Notes: generated from the sequence alone by a model not told the origin. A stretch of 35,637 bases of DNA from Acidimicrobiaceae bacterium (GCA_009843735.1 VYCW01000009.1:1-35637); one strand, 5' to 3'; numbered from the stretch's first letter, positions 1 to 6,759 are shown. Numbers and translations are program-made.

Positions 1-310
1 ACGCAGTACCTCTCGCAGCAGCCACAGCCGTGTCCTTCGAGGCCATCCGCCGCCGAGGACGCGGTGCTCTCAGTCTGCTGTCCTCAGAAGGGGTAGAGGC
101 ATCGGAAGATCCCGTGTCTGCCTGCACGGGCCGACACGGTAGCCGCCGGCGGCGCACCAAAGCCGGCCCACATGAGCCTGTCCGGCTGGCCTGGCGTTGG
201 CGCTATGCGATGAGACGATCCACCGCCGCCTTGATCTGACTCCATTCGATTGACCTCGGCAAGTCGCCGCACTTATGGAATCTCGCCCCGTCCACGGGGT
301 CCGCGATCTC
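1..310. other. no confident gene
   Basis: No reading frame here has convincing composition on either strand. A plus-strand frame open from base 1 to a TAG at 97-99 could be the tail of an upstream gene (about 32 residues, Pro/Ser/Cys-rich), but nothing identifies it. The rest looks non-coding up to the promoter of the toxin-antitoxin pair. Confidence 0.4.
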
Positions 311-338
311 TTGGCAATCTTTGCCAAGAGGGTACAAT
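311..338 (+). promoter_or_regulatory. Leaderless promoter with palindromic operator of the ParD/ParE-type pair
   Basis: A TTGGCA -35 box (311-316), a 16-bp spacer and a TACAAT -10 box (333-338) lie directly before the antitoxin ATG at 347, so the transcript should start within a base or two of the start codon. A perfect 7-bp inverted repeat, TTGGCAA-TCT-TTGCCAA (311-327), overlaps the -35 box. Ribbon-helix-helix antitoxins commonly repress their own operon at such palindromes, so this is the expected autoregulatory operator. The boxes and palindrome are seen; binding is inferred. Confidence 0.72.
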
Positions 339-346
339 CGGCGGGC

Positions 347-580
347 ATGACGACGATGAACGTGTCACTGCCGGACGAACTCAAGAGTTTTGTCGACTCC
401 CAGGTCAACCATGGCCTCTACGGGTCGACGAGTGAGTATGTGCGTGATCTGATCCGACGGGACCACGACCGCCGTCAACTGCGAGCCGCGATCCTCGAGG
501 GAGCCCGCACCCCCGTCGCCGCCAACGCGGACGCCGCCTACTTCGCGTCGCTTCGGCACCGAGCCCAAGCCGACGCCTGA
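347..580 (+). CDS. parD: ParD/CopG-type antitoxin
   Basis: A 77-residue protein that should neutralise the ParE-type toxin encoded next and repress the operon. The N-terminus (MNVSLPDELKSFVDSQV) is the DNA-binding strand and first helix of a ribbon-helix-helix fold. The central GLYGSTSEYVRDLIR is the signature of ParD antitoxins, and the charged C-terminal half (R-rich, then an Ala/Asp-rich tail ending in FASLRHRAQ) is the usual toxin-wrapping segment. An upstream in-frame ATG at 275 is rejected because it lies ahead of the promoter; ATG 347 fits a leaderless start behind the TACAAT box. The toxin start follows 8 nt after the stop, as expected for a co-translated pair. Confidence 0.88.
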   Translation: MTTMNVSLPDELKSFVDSQVNHGLYGSTSEYVRDLIRRDHDRRQLRAAILEGARTPVAANADAAYFASLRHRAQADA

Positions 581-588
581 GCAAGTCG

Positions 589-909
589 GTGCAGGTTGAC
601 CTTCGCGCCCTCGCCGCCGCCGACATTGAGGCCGCGGTTGACCACTACCGCGAGGAAGCCGGCCCGCAGGCGGCACTCGACTTCGTGGACGCGCTCGAGG
701 CCGCCATCAGCCATCTCCGCCATTATCCGAACAGTGGCTCTCTCCGATTTGCGTTCGAGCTCGAGATCCCGGGGTTGCGGAGCTGGTCTCTCCAGAGGTT
801 TCCCTACCTCATCTTCTACGTGCCCCAAGACGACCGCATCGACATCTGGCGCGCCCTCCATGCCCGGCGCGACATCCCAACCCACCTGACTGCGGAGCCG
901 TCGACCTGA
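589..909 (+). CDS. parE: ParE/RelE-superfamily toxin
   Basis: A 106-residue protein with the RelE/ParE layout: N-terminal strand with ALAAADIEAAVDHYREEAG, helix 2 (AALDFVDALEAAISHLRHYPNSGS), and a C-terminal sheet with RSWSLQRFPYLIFYV and IWRALHARRDIP. The closing ALHARRD-P element and the R-x-W-x-L-x-x-F-P-Y-L-I-F-Y stretch are typical of ParE, whose known members poison DNA gyrase; RelE members cut mRNA, and sequence alone does not fully separate the two. The ParD-type partner favours ParE. It starts with GTG, 8 nt after the antitoxin stop. It converges with the next minus-strand gene at 979. Confidence 0.88.
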   Translation: MQVDLRALAAADIEAAVDHYREEAGPQAALDFVDALEAAISHLRHYPNSGSLRFAFELEIPGLRSWSLQRFPYLIFYVPQDDRIDIWRALHARRDIPTHLTAEPST

Positions 910-978
910 CCCCAGCGGCATCCGCAGACAGCCCGGATGACCTGCTTGTGGTCGTGCCGTCAGTCTCAGCGCGTCGTG

Positions 979-1518
979 CTACTCCTCGGTGCCTGCATCC
1001 TCCTCGTCTTCGGATTCCATCTCGGGCCAGTTCACGCGAATGAGCGTCCCATCGGAGTATCTGTCGTCATCGGCAACATCAAGTCCCTCGGCCAAGCCTT
1101 CAAGTACTTCTGACAGTCGATCGCCAAGACTCGGACCAGCGTCCAAGGCCAGCTCGGTGACTCGCCGGTGAAGTCCGATGGTGACATCCGTGCCCGCCAG
1201 CTCGTGGACATGGTATTGGCCCGACTCATCCACGGGAGCCTCGGTGCCTCCCACAAGCATCGCGTAGCCTCGGTACCAAGCGGACTCAAGCGCGTTCCAA
1301 TCTGTCTCACTGGGATACCGCAGATCAAACCGGTCGTCATCGTCCAGCCACTCATCGTCCAGCCACTCATCGTGCATGCATAGGGGGCATCGGGAGGGGG
1401 GTCTCGGCAGGTACTCCGCCGCGTCCAATCGCACGGCCTGGCCAGCCGCTATGGGTGAGGTGACGCAAAGAACCAAGCGCGTCGGTATTGAGAACCGTGC
1501 CCGGCCGTTGCTGGTCAA
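979..1518 (-). CDS. Acidic hypothetical protein
   Basis: Unrecognised. The C-terminal 132 residues (from ATG at 1377) have native composition: strongly acidic, with LDDEWLDDDD near the start, a central VTIGLHRRVTELALDAGPSL segment and a very acidic tail (EMESEDEEDAGTEE). GC-rich third codon positions continue upstream through CPLC, so the true start is probably earlier. A TTG at 1518, soon after the upstream gene stops at 1583, is chosen tentatively; ATG 1377 is the conservative alternative. An exact 15-bp tandem duplication near 1340-1370 creates the EWLDD-EWLDD repeat. It follows the membrane protein gene on the same strand, so the two are probably cotranscribed. No function can be assigned. 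Confidence 0.55.
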   Translation of the reverse strand: MTSNGRARFSIPTRLVLCVTSPIAAGQAVRLDAAEYLPRPPSRCPLCMHDEWLDDEWLDDDDRFDLRYPSETDWNALESAWYRGYAMLVGGTEAPVDESGQYHVHELAGTDVTIGLHRRVTELALDAGPSLGDRLSEVLEGLAEGLDVADDDRYSDGTLIRVNWPEMESEDEEDAGTEE

Positions 1519-1582
1519 CTGCCGATAGCGCCCTCGAGTCCAACTCCGATTCAGGCTTGATGTTGTGCGACGGGCCGCGACA

Positions 1583-2804
1583 TCAGTTCTCCTGTCGCAG
1601 GCTCCGCCAGAACGCCTTCCAGCCCTTGCGGTCCAGCAGTCGGCCTCTGCGGACCATCGAGCCGAAGACGAGGCTGTCGGTGGTCCCACCCCTCCAGACT
1701 CTCTCGCCCTTGCGCCGCTGCTTGTCGCGTCGACGCCACGTCCAGGTGGTGAGCTGCTGCCCAGTCATGCCGCCGATGTAGCCGACAGAGACAGTGAGCC
1801 ACATCGCGAAGGACATGGACACAGTCTCTCCCGAACTCAGCCAATCTGCTGGCCACACCCTCGCAAGCATTAGCGCTGCCCTGATCGTCAGGGCCGCCAC
1901 CGGCGAAGAGCCAGAGGATGGCTCGCCCCGTGACCATGCGTCGGGTGCGCCTGCGGATGTAGCAGTAGTCGTCCTCGACCCGAGCCAACTCCGCGGGGTC
2001 CGTGTCGGGGTTCGACGGGTCGTCCTGGGTCTCGCACGTCTCGGCGGGGGAGCGGCACCAGTCCTCATCGGGTGGAGCGTGGGCGGGGTTGTCGATGATC
2101 ATCCACACAGCCTCTTCTTGGACGTCGCAGACTCGGCGGCGAGCGCGAGTCGACGCTTCGTGCCGGACACCTCTATGCGATTGGAAGCCGATTAATTCAG
2201 GATCCTCGTCATCAAGGTTGGCGGTGGAGACATCGACGGCGTAGCAGCGCACCCACGACTGCTCATCGAACAGGTCGGCGATCGATGCGATGGCAACCAG
2301 ACGGGGACGATCGGAGAACAGGGCGCCAGCGAGCATGGACATCTTCAAGTGACCTCTGTTCTCGTTGCTGTGAAGTCGCAATGCCAGGACGAATCCACCG
2401 GGAATCGGTTCGGAGTCTGGTATCGGGCGGCAGTGCCATCCCGTGATCCTGAATCCTTGCTTTGGGGTGGATTTGGTTGTGAACAGCACGTCGTTCATCC
2501 CGTGCCAGACCGCGCGAATCCTCGATGAGTGCAGATGCCTCTCGATCGGGACCAAGCCCCGCGTTGCGACATAGTGCTTGAGCTCGCGCGTTGGCTCCGT
2601 CGCCGACAACATCGGGATTCGGAAAACGCTTCGCCTGGACCGCCTGACGTCTTCAGGCTCGCGTTGGCTCCCAGTTGACAGCCCTCGCGTCTTGCGGCTG
2701 CGCGCCCGGAGCCATGCCCGGGACCTTGCGAGGATGCCGCCGCCGACTAGGGCAGCCAGAATCTCAACCAGCCCCAGCCACTCTGGAAGCGTCGACCAGT
2801 CCAC
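1583..2804 (-). CDS. Multi-pass membrane protein of unknown function, apparent frameshift
   Basis: Unrecognised protein of about 406 residues if repaired. From ATG 2804 it has an N-terminal membrane helix (WLGLVEILAALVGGGILA), a basic stretch and a long soluble domain (about residues 45-290) rich in Trp, Arg and Asp. Near 1890-1912 the reading moves to another frame. The first frame continues only as low-quality Cys/His-rich sequence to 1551. The second gives a convincing end: hydrophobic AALTIRAALMLA, a further helix (FAMWLTVSVGYIGGM) and a basic tail ending RKGWKAFWRSLRQEN at 1583. The break lies inside a membrane helix (AILWLFAG joined to AALTIRAALMLA) at a G/C-rich run, consistent with one extra base. 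Either a decayed gene or a sequencing error. Confidence 0.55.
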
Positions 2805-2967
2805 TCACTGGCCCCCTGGCGGTAGGGGCTGGTCGGACGGCTTCGCCGTAGGGGCCGCGTGCGCCGGCATCAGAACTGCTCGGAGGTGCCCTGCGCTGTT
2901 CGGGCGCGTCCGCCGTGACGGCCGCGTCGCTGCCGCCGCACGCGGCTGCTGCGCCCACCAGAAACAA
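2764..2967 (-). CDS. Possible small lipoprotein
   Basis: A short frame (67 residues from a TTG) begins FLVGAAAACGGSD, which resembles the end of a lipoprotein signal peptide with the lipid-accepting Cys in AAAC-GG. The remainder is low-complexity and rich in Ala, Pro, Ser and Gly. No ATG or GTG precedes it, but hydrophobic coding (WFAGIACGG) continues upstream to a stop, so the real start is unclear. It overlaps the start of the membrane protein gene by about 40 nt. It may be a real secreted leader-type protein or a chance frame in GC-rich DNA. Confidence 0.25.
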   Translation of the reverse strand: MFLVGAAAACGGSDAAVTADAPEQRRAPPSSSDAGARGPYGEAVRPAPTARGPVSGLVDASRVAGAG

Positions 2968-3375
2968 GCCGCCACAGGCAATGCCCGCGAACCAATTGGG
3001 GACACGGTGGCGACTGTATCCCTAATCCTGAACAGCTCGTTCAGTGTTAATCGATGACTTCGACCGGGACTAGTGAAGTCTTATTTCTGAGAACTCCCCG
3101 CGGCGTGAAACGAAGTCCCGTCCAACGGACAACTAGTAGCTGGAGCTATTAGGCGGTGCAAAGAGGTGCATAAGTTGCGTTATGCATCTCTTGTTTACTC
3201 GCGCCTCTAGTTCATCCAGTACACGCCGCGCACAAATATACGCCGGACGAAGAGTCATTGTACAGAGGGACGCGCCAGGGCTGTTACATGAAGCCTCTAG
3301 CAACTGGGCTCCTTGTCTTTTGGCGTAGTGCCCTCAAGCAGAGCCCCTTCGTGTGAGCGGCGGATGGGGCAGGTC
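2968..3375. other. Intergenic region downstream of the recombinase, less GC-rich
   Basis: No convincing gene. The region is visibly richer in A/T than its surroundings. It holds the symmetric dif-like site at 3161-3192 and a weaker hairpin (GGGCTC at about 3308 pairing with GAGCCC at about 3341) just past the 3' end of the minus-strand recombinase, which could be its terminator. No tRNA or tRNA fragment was recognised. Confidence 0.5.
3161..3192 (-). repeat. dif-like recombination site A (symmetric)
   Basis: Two 13-bp arms, AAGAGGTGCATAA and TTATGCATCTCTT (12 of 13 positions complementary), flank a 6-bp centre, GTTGCG. This is the layout of a Xer/tyrosine-recombinase core: two inverted arms ending in ATAA/TTAT around a 6-8 bp crossover region, as in Escherichia coli dif. 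Its core, ATAAGTTGCGTTAT (3170-3183), is the exact reverse complement of the two cores upstream of the recombinase gene. The asymmetric centre gives it a direction opposite to the other two. The function as a recombination site is inferred. Confidence 0.65.
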
Positions 3376-4503
3376 TCAGCGGGGTGAGCCATTGGCGTTG
3401 TAGAACCGGGCTACGGCGCCGTTGCTTGCGGCCTCGTTGCGGGCGTAGTGCGCCGGCATGGCAGGGCTGCGCCAGCGTCCGGCGTTCATCAGCGCGGGCA
3501 ACTCGATGCCCGCTCGCACCAGGTCGCGCGCCATCCCGACGCGCGGGGAGTGCCCGCTGAAGCCGTCTCCGAGCCCCGCAGCCTGCGCTGCGATCTTGAT
3601 GCGCCTAGCGATCTGGTTGGGCCCGAGGTCGAACACGCTGTCGGCGTCGGTGCGGCTGCCTCTGACGAGGGCGAGCGCTGCCATGGTCGGGGCGGCCAGG
3701 TATGCGACCGCGCCCCGGCCCTCGGGATCCGTCTTGGAGCGTCGGATTAGCAGCCGCCCGCTGCCGTCGGCCGCGGCGCGGATGTCGGCCCAGGTGAGCG
3801 CAGCGGCTTCGGAGATCCGCAGCATTGCGTCGCGCATGACCCGGATGAGAGCGATGTCGACGTTGCCTCTGGCCTCGGCGGTCTCGATTCTCTCAAGCCG
3901 GCCTCCGCGCCCGGGGCGCGGTCGGCGTGCGGATGAGACGATGAACTCGAGCGCCTCCGCGGTGAGGCCCTCTGCCTGCTTCTGGGCGGTGCCCGCCTTG
4001 CGGGTGGCGCCTTTGAGTGTTCGCTTCACCTCGTCGCTGGCGCAGGGGTCCTCGCGCCCCGCGACCCGGTGGGCGTAGGCGATGGCGGCGGCAGCCACTC
4101 GCAGCGTGGCGGGCCGGTGCCCGCGGCGCTCCATGCGCTCGGCGAGATAGGCCGCAACCTGCGCCGTCTCGGCGGGAAGGGTGGTGACTCCCTTGGCGGC
4201 GGCCCACCGGCGGAAGATGTTCCACTGGATCAAATAATTCTTCAGCGTGTTGTGGGAGATCTCGTGCGTAAGGATCGCGTCGAGGTTGTCCAGGTCGGCC
4301 TCGGTCAGGCCCCCCGGGCCGTGCGTGTGCTCAACCAGGAGCTCCTCGGACACGGCGTCGGCGGTACCGCTTGTGGCCGGCTGATCGCCGGCGGCAGCCT
4401 CGTGGCTCCCGCCCCGGAAAGCGATCCCCTGGGGGCCACAAGCCGGACCCTGCGCCTTCGTGGGCGGTTCCTTGACGCTGGGGGAGGCTTCGCTCGGGGG
4501 CAT
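3376..4503 (-). CDS. Tyrosine recombinase (integrase/Xer-like)
   Basis: A 375-residue site-specific recombinase that would cut and rejoin DNA through a 3'-phosphotyrosine. Residues 1-65 are a low-complexity leader. A SAM-like core-binding domain follows (NTLKNYLIQWNIFRRWAAAKG to KRTLKGATR, about 80-170), then the catalytic domain. The active-site set is complete: Arg229 in MLRISEAAAL, the beta-hairpin Lys in RRSKTDPEG, His318-x-x-Arg321 in GHSPRVG, Trp in AGRWRSP and nucleophile Tyr353 in MPAHYARN. ATG 4503 has GGAG directly before it; a shorter start within the leader is possible. It stands alone with no excisionase, relaxase or phage genes. Three copies of one dif-like core flank it, so these are its probable target sites. 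Confidence 0.88.
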   Translation of the reverse strand: MPPSEASPSVKEPPTKAQGPACGPQGIAFRGGSHEAAAGDQPATSGTADAVSEELLVEHTHGPGGLTEADLDNLDAILTHEISHNTLKNYLIQWNIFRRWAAAKGVTTLPAETAQVAAYLAERMERRGHRPATLRVAAAAIAYAHRVAGREDPCASDEVKRTLKGATRKAGTAQKQAEGLTAEALEFIVSSARRPRPGRGGRLERIETAEARGNVDIALIRVMRDAMLRISEAAALTWADIRAAADGSGRLLIRRSKTDPEGRGAVAYLAAPTMAALALVRGSRTDADSVFDLGPNQIARRIKIAAQAAGLGDGFSGHSPRVGMARDLVRAGIELPALMNAGRWRSPAMPAHYARNEAASNGAVARFYNANGSPR

Positions 4504-4605
4504 CTCCGCCTAGGCCTTGCCTAAGGGACTTCGACTCGTTCCGGGGCGGCCGGAATGCTGTACGAGAGCGTCGACGGCATGGAGATCTGGCCCAACCTAA
4601 GGCCG

Positions 4606-4630
4606 ATATAACGCAACTTATGTGCGCTCT
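4606..4630 (+). repeat. dif-like site B (direct repeat copy 1)
   Basis: A 25-bp unit with the core ATAACGCAACTTAT (4608-4621) followed by GTGCGCTCT. It matches site C, 51 bp downstream, at 24 of 25 positions, and its core is the reverse complement of site A. The ATAA-CGCAAC-TTAT centre resembles a Xer crossover region. The right arm (TTATGTGCGCTCT) is conserved between B and C; the left arm is less conserved. The location upstream of the recombinase start suggests a role in recombination, autoregulation or both. Confidence 0.62.
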
Positions 4631-4656
4631 TATGATCTTTGATTAAATAATCGCTA

Positions 4657-4681
4657 ATATAACGCAACTTATCTGCGCTCT
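4657..4681 (+). repeat. dif-like site C (direct repeat copy 2)
   Basis: Second copy of the 25-bp unit, core ATAACGCAACTTAT at 4659-4672 and right arm TTATCTGCGCTCT. It has the same orientation as site B and one mismatch to it. Recombination between B and C would delete 51 bp; recombination of either with inverted site A would flip about 1.4-1.5 kb carrying the recombinase gene. Confidence 0.62.
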
Positions 4682-4864
4682 GTGGAGGAGACGGCTGCGC
4701 TCCGTGGCGCGGCCAACCTCGCGACCGCGTCGAGAGCCCGCTTGCGAGCAAGGCAGCCCGCACGAGCCGCCTTGCAAAATTCTGCTTCAGATATTTCACT
4801 CAAGTGCGAGACAGTAGACGCTTGCGCGAGCCTGTTTCCACTCGGCGGGTGCACGGCGGCGCCG

Positions 4865-5347
4865 CTACGGCACCGGTCCCTCCACCCACAGTCTCCAGGC
4901 CAGCACCGCGGCGGTGCCGGCCACGAGGCCCGGCGCCCATCGCACCCGGGCCTCCCGGCCGTGGCGGGCCAGCGAGACAATGGCCACCGGCCATTCCGCC
5001 AGCGCTCCGGCCATGAGGGCCCACAGCGCCCAGGCCGGATCCCACCAGCCGGCCAGCAGGCTGTTGACGACTATGAGGCGCACGTCGCCGAAGCCCATCT
5101 TGTCGGGCCACCGCCGGTAGACGACCTCCAGCGCCAGCGCGACGGCGGCCGCGACCGCCGCCGCCCAGCCGAAGCGGGCCAGCTCGCCCGCGGCCACAGC
5201 CGCCGCGCCCAGCAGCACGGCGACCGCGATCCCGGCCGGCCACACGGCCCGGCGGGGGATCACGGCCCGGCGCACGTCGGTGACCGAGACATAGACGCCC
5301 ATCGCGGCCCACGCCGCGACGGCGGCCCACACCAGTCCGGAACTCAC
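4865..5347 (-). CDS. Prepilin peptidase (A24 family, TadV/CpaA-like)
   Basis: A 160-residue polytopic membrane aspartic protease that would remove the leader of the pilins encoded divergently. Asp24 lies in VSVTDVRRAVIPRRAVWP (the D-x-R-x-x-x-I-P element of this family). The second catalytic Asp88 is in the GxGD-type motif MGFGDVRL. Membrane segments cover about residues 5-20, 36-54, 60-77 and the C-terminal half. The length suits the short Tad-type peptidases, which lack the N-methylase domain. GTG 5347 is preceded at suitable spacing by GGAGAAGGGG; the frame is open further upstream, but that part is basic and lies within the regulatory hairpin region. It is the only peptidase in the window. 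Confidence 0.85.
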   Translation of the reverse strand: MSSGLVWAAVAAWAAMGVYVSVTDVRRAVIPRRAVWPAGIAVAVLLGAAAVAAGELARFGWAAAVAAAVALALEVVYRRWPDKMGFGDVRLIVVNSLLAGWWDPAWALWALMAGALAEWPVAIVSLARHGREARVRWAPGLVAGTAAVLAWRLWVEGPVP

Positions 5348-5404
5348 GGCGACCCCCTTCTCCTGCCGACGCGGCCGATGGAGCCTACGACACCGAGCCT
5401 TCCC

Positions 5405-5479
5405 CTCCCCGGCCCGGAGGGGCCGCACCCACGGTCGACGGGCAAAACGGGTGACTGTGCGGCCTTCCGGGCCGGGGAG
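5405..5479. promoter_or_regulatory. Large hairpin in the peptidase/pilin divergent region
   Basis: Two arms of about 23 bases (5405-5428 and 5457-5479) are almost perfectly complementary, with one small mismatch/bulge near their centre, and enclose a 28-nt loop. The loop contains GGGCAAAACGGG. It lies between the divergent peptidase and first pilin gene, 84 nt ahead of the pilin start, so it could fold in the pilin leader RNA. It may be a cis-regulatory RNA, a barrier between the two transcripts or a protein-binding palindrome. I could not match it to a known riboswitch. Confidence 0.5.
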
Positions 5480-5562
5480 CCCCACGCCGACCGCCTTCGC
5501 GACTCGATCTTCACAGCAATTCAACAACAACCAACCACACCAACACACGGAGGAATCCAACG

Positions 5563-6072
5563 ATGACATCACTTAACCACACCGATAACAGCCGTAAGTC
5601 GGATCGGCTGATCCGGCGACGGTTGCCAAGGCGCGACGAGAGCGGCCTGACAACCCTTGAGTGGTTGTTGATAGTCGCCGCCGTGGCCGGCCTGGCCGCC
5701 CTAGCGGTCGTGCTGGTCACCAACGTTGTGGGTGAGACAAGTGAGCAGATCAGCGGCTCCAGCGCCCGCGAGACCGGCGCCATTATCGCCGCGGACACAC
5801 TCATGAATGACTCCCTGCGCGCCGCGACCAATCAGCCGGCCAGCGTCAACACCTATGACGACTGGGTGAACTACTACAACAATCGCTGCGAGCGAATCAA
5901 GATTACGTACGGCGATGCCGGCATAGACGTCAGCGCAAACTTCGATCTGGATTCCGGCCTCACCGGTACCGATACCTTCGATGCCGCCAATGTGAATAAG
6001 GGTGACGCCGAAGCCACCGGTGATACCTCGCCCGCCACAGGGAAGGCGGTTGCAGAGTGCCGGATCATCTAG
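5563..6072 (+). CDS. Tad/Flp-type pilin 1
   Basis: A 169-residue prepilin. A basic leader (residues 1-28) ends in DESG. Cleavage after Gly28 leaves LTTLEWLLIV with Glu at +5, then a hydrophobic helix (WLLIVAAVAGLAALAVVLV) that forms the pilus core. The soluble part contains a Cys after the YYNNR stretch and a second Cys near the C-terminus (AECRII), so a disulfide is likely. It is much longer than classical Flp pilins (about 50-80 residues). ATG 5563 has GGAGGA upstream. It shares the G-L-T-T-L-E-W-L-L-I core with the pilins at 6248 and 12708. It could be the major pilin because it is separated from the next gene by a hairpin and has its own leader. Confidence 0.85.
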   Translation: MTSLNHTDNSRKSDRLIRRRLPRRDESGLTTLEWLLIVAAVAGLAALAVVLVTNVVGETSEQISGSSARETGAIIAADTLMNDSLRAATNQPASVNTYDDWVNYYNNRCERIKITYGDAGIDVSANFDLDSGLTGTDTFDAANVNKGDAEATGDTSPATGKAVAECRII

Positions 6073-6125
6073 GAAGCAGTCGGCCACCTGAGGCCCTCTG
6101 ACGGTCCGCTTGGGTGACCTGCCTC

Positions 6126-6174
6126 GCCGTCGCCTCTTTCCTCTGGGCTGAGCCCTTTGGGAGGAGGCGACGGC
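6126..6174 (+). terminator. Hairpin between pilin 1 and pilin 2
   Basis: A perfect 11-bp stem, GCCGTCGCCTC (6126-6136) with GAGGCGACGGC (6164-6174), encloses an inner GGGCTgAGCCC stem. It lies 54 nt past the pilin 1 stop and 74 nt before pilin 2. No U-tract follows, so it could be a partial terminator or an mRNA-stabilising 3' element that makes pilin 1 more abundant than pilin 2. Confidence 0.55.
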
Positions 6175-6247
6175 GGCATCCCCTCGGAAGTTGATCGATG
6201 GCTGAATGCGGACGCCCCACGCTCGGAGATGAGACAAGAACCTGAAC

Positions 6248-6706
6248 ATGACACGAGCACCGCAGCCGGACAGGCGCGGCAACCGGCGTGGCGACTGCGG
6301 GTTGACCACGCTGGAGTGGTTGCTGATCACTTCGGCTGTTGCGGGACTGGCGGCTTTGGCTGTCGTGCTTGTGCAGGGTCGGGTGTCGGACACCGCGGAG
6401 CGGATCTCGGAGTCGGAGGCTTGGCTGGCGGCAGCGATCCACACGGCTTGGGCTGTCGAGACCGACGCCAGGGGCGCGGCCGCGTCCGACTTCGAGCTGT
6501 GGGCCGACTGGGAGAGCCACTTCAGCCAGGAGTGCAGCCTGATCGCCGTCCTGTACGCCGGTGCCGAGGTCGCGGTTGCGCACAACAGCTTCAACCGGGC
6601 CACAGGCGGCACAGCCTTCGACGCGATCGCGGTCAGCTACGCCGCTGCCGGCGACGAGCAGCCCGCTACGGCCTCGAAGGCCCAGGTGCAGTGCGAGGTG
6701 CGATAG
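6248..6706 (+). CDS. Tad/Flp-type pilin 2
   Basis: A 152-residue prepilin paralogous to pilin 1. The leader (1-18) ends GDCG; cleavage after Gly18 gives LTTLEWLLIT with Glu at +5, followed by the same AVAGLAALAVVLV helix. The soluble domain is Ala-rich with a Cys in FSQECSLI and one near the C-terminus in VQCEVR, at positions equivalent to the pair in pilin 1. After the helix, similarity to pilin 1 falls quickly, so this is an old duplication, and the product may be a minor or alternative pilin. It ends just before a perfect terminator hairpin shared with the convergent gene. Confidence 0.84.
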   Translation: MTRAPQPDRRGNRRGDCGLTTLEWLLITSAVAGLAALAVVLVQGRVSDTAERISESEAWLAAAIHTAWAVETDARGAAASDFELWADWESHFSQECSLIAVLYAGAEVAVAHNSFNRATGGTAFDAIAVSYAAAGDEQPATASKAQVQCEVR

Positions 6707-6728
6707 TCCCCCGTCGCGCCGGAAGGGT

Positions 6729-6759
6729 GGCGCCCCCGGCCCTGTCAGCCGGGGGCGCC
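6729..6759. terminator. Bidirectional terminator-like hairpin
   Basis: A perfect 12-bp GC stem, GGCGCCCCCGGC (6729-6740) and GCCGGGGGCGCC (6748-6759), with a 7-nt loop. It lies between pilin 2 and the convergent minus-strand gene, whose stop codon (6745-6747) falls inside the loop. There is no T-run, as is common for actinobacterial hairpin terminators. Confidence 0.7.

Larger units (their letters stand above)
4504..4864. other. Upstream region of the recombinase with two dif-like sites
   Basis: No convincing gene. It contains two direct copies of the dif-like core at 4608-4621 and 4659-4672, an AT-rich segment between them (about 4630-4660) that probably includes the minus-strand recombinase promoter, and a short inverted repeat, TTCCGG-n5-CCGGAA (4539-4555), between the sites and the start codon that could be an operator. 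The rest, to the end of the prepilin peptidase gene, shows nothing clear. Confidence 0.5.

Noticed and set aside
2578..3057. Plus-strand frame of 159 codons opposite the membrane protein gene
   Set aside because: Composition is Arg/Ser-rich noise and most of it lies antisense to a frame with better coding signs.
3060..3375. tRNA gene as integration target of the recombinase
   Set aside because: No cloverleaf, anticodon stem or T-loop sequence could be recognised on either strand.
4521..4799. Minus-strand frame of 92 codons across the dif-like sites
   Set aside because: Its only notable feature, two copies of K-L-R-Y-I, is created by the 25-bp direct repeat. The rest has no protein-like composition.
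5429..5456. GGGCAAAAC in the hairpin loop as a c-di-GMP (GEMM) riboswitch
   Set aside because: Only the short GGGCAAA string resembles the motif. The second conserved part (GACGCAAAGCC-like) and the tetraloop/receptor arrangement are not present.
4682..5566. Plus-strand frame of 294 codons opposite the prepilin peptidase
   Set aside because: His/Gly/Arg-rich shadow of the peptidase gene, whose GxGD motif and membrane helices are clear on the minus strand.
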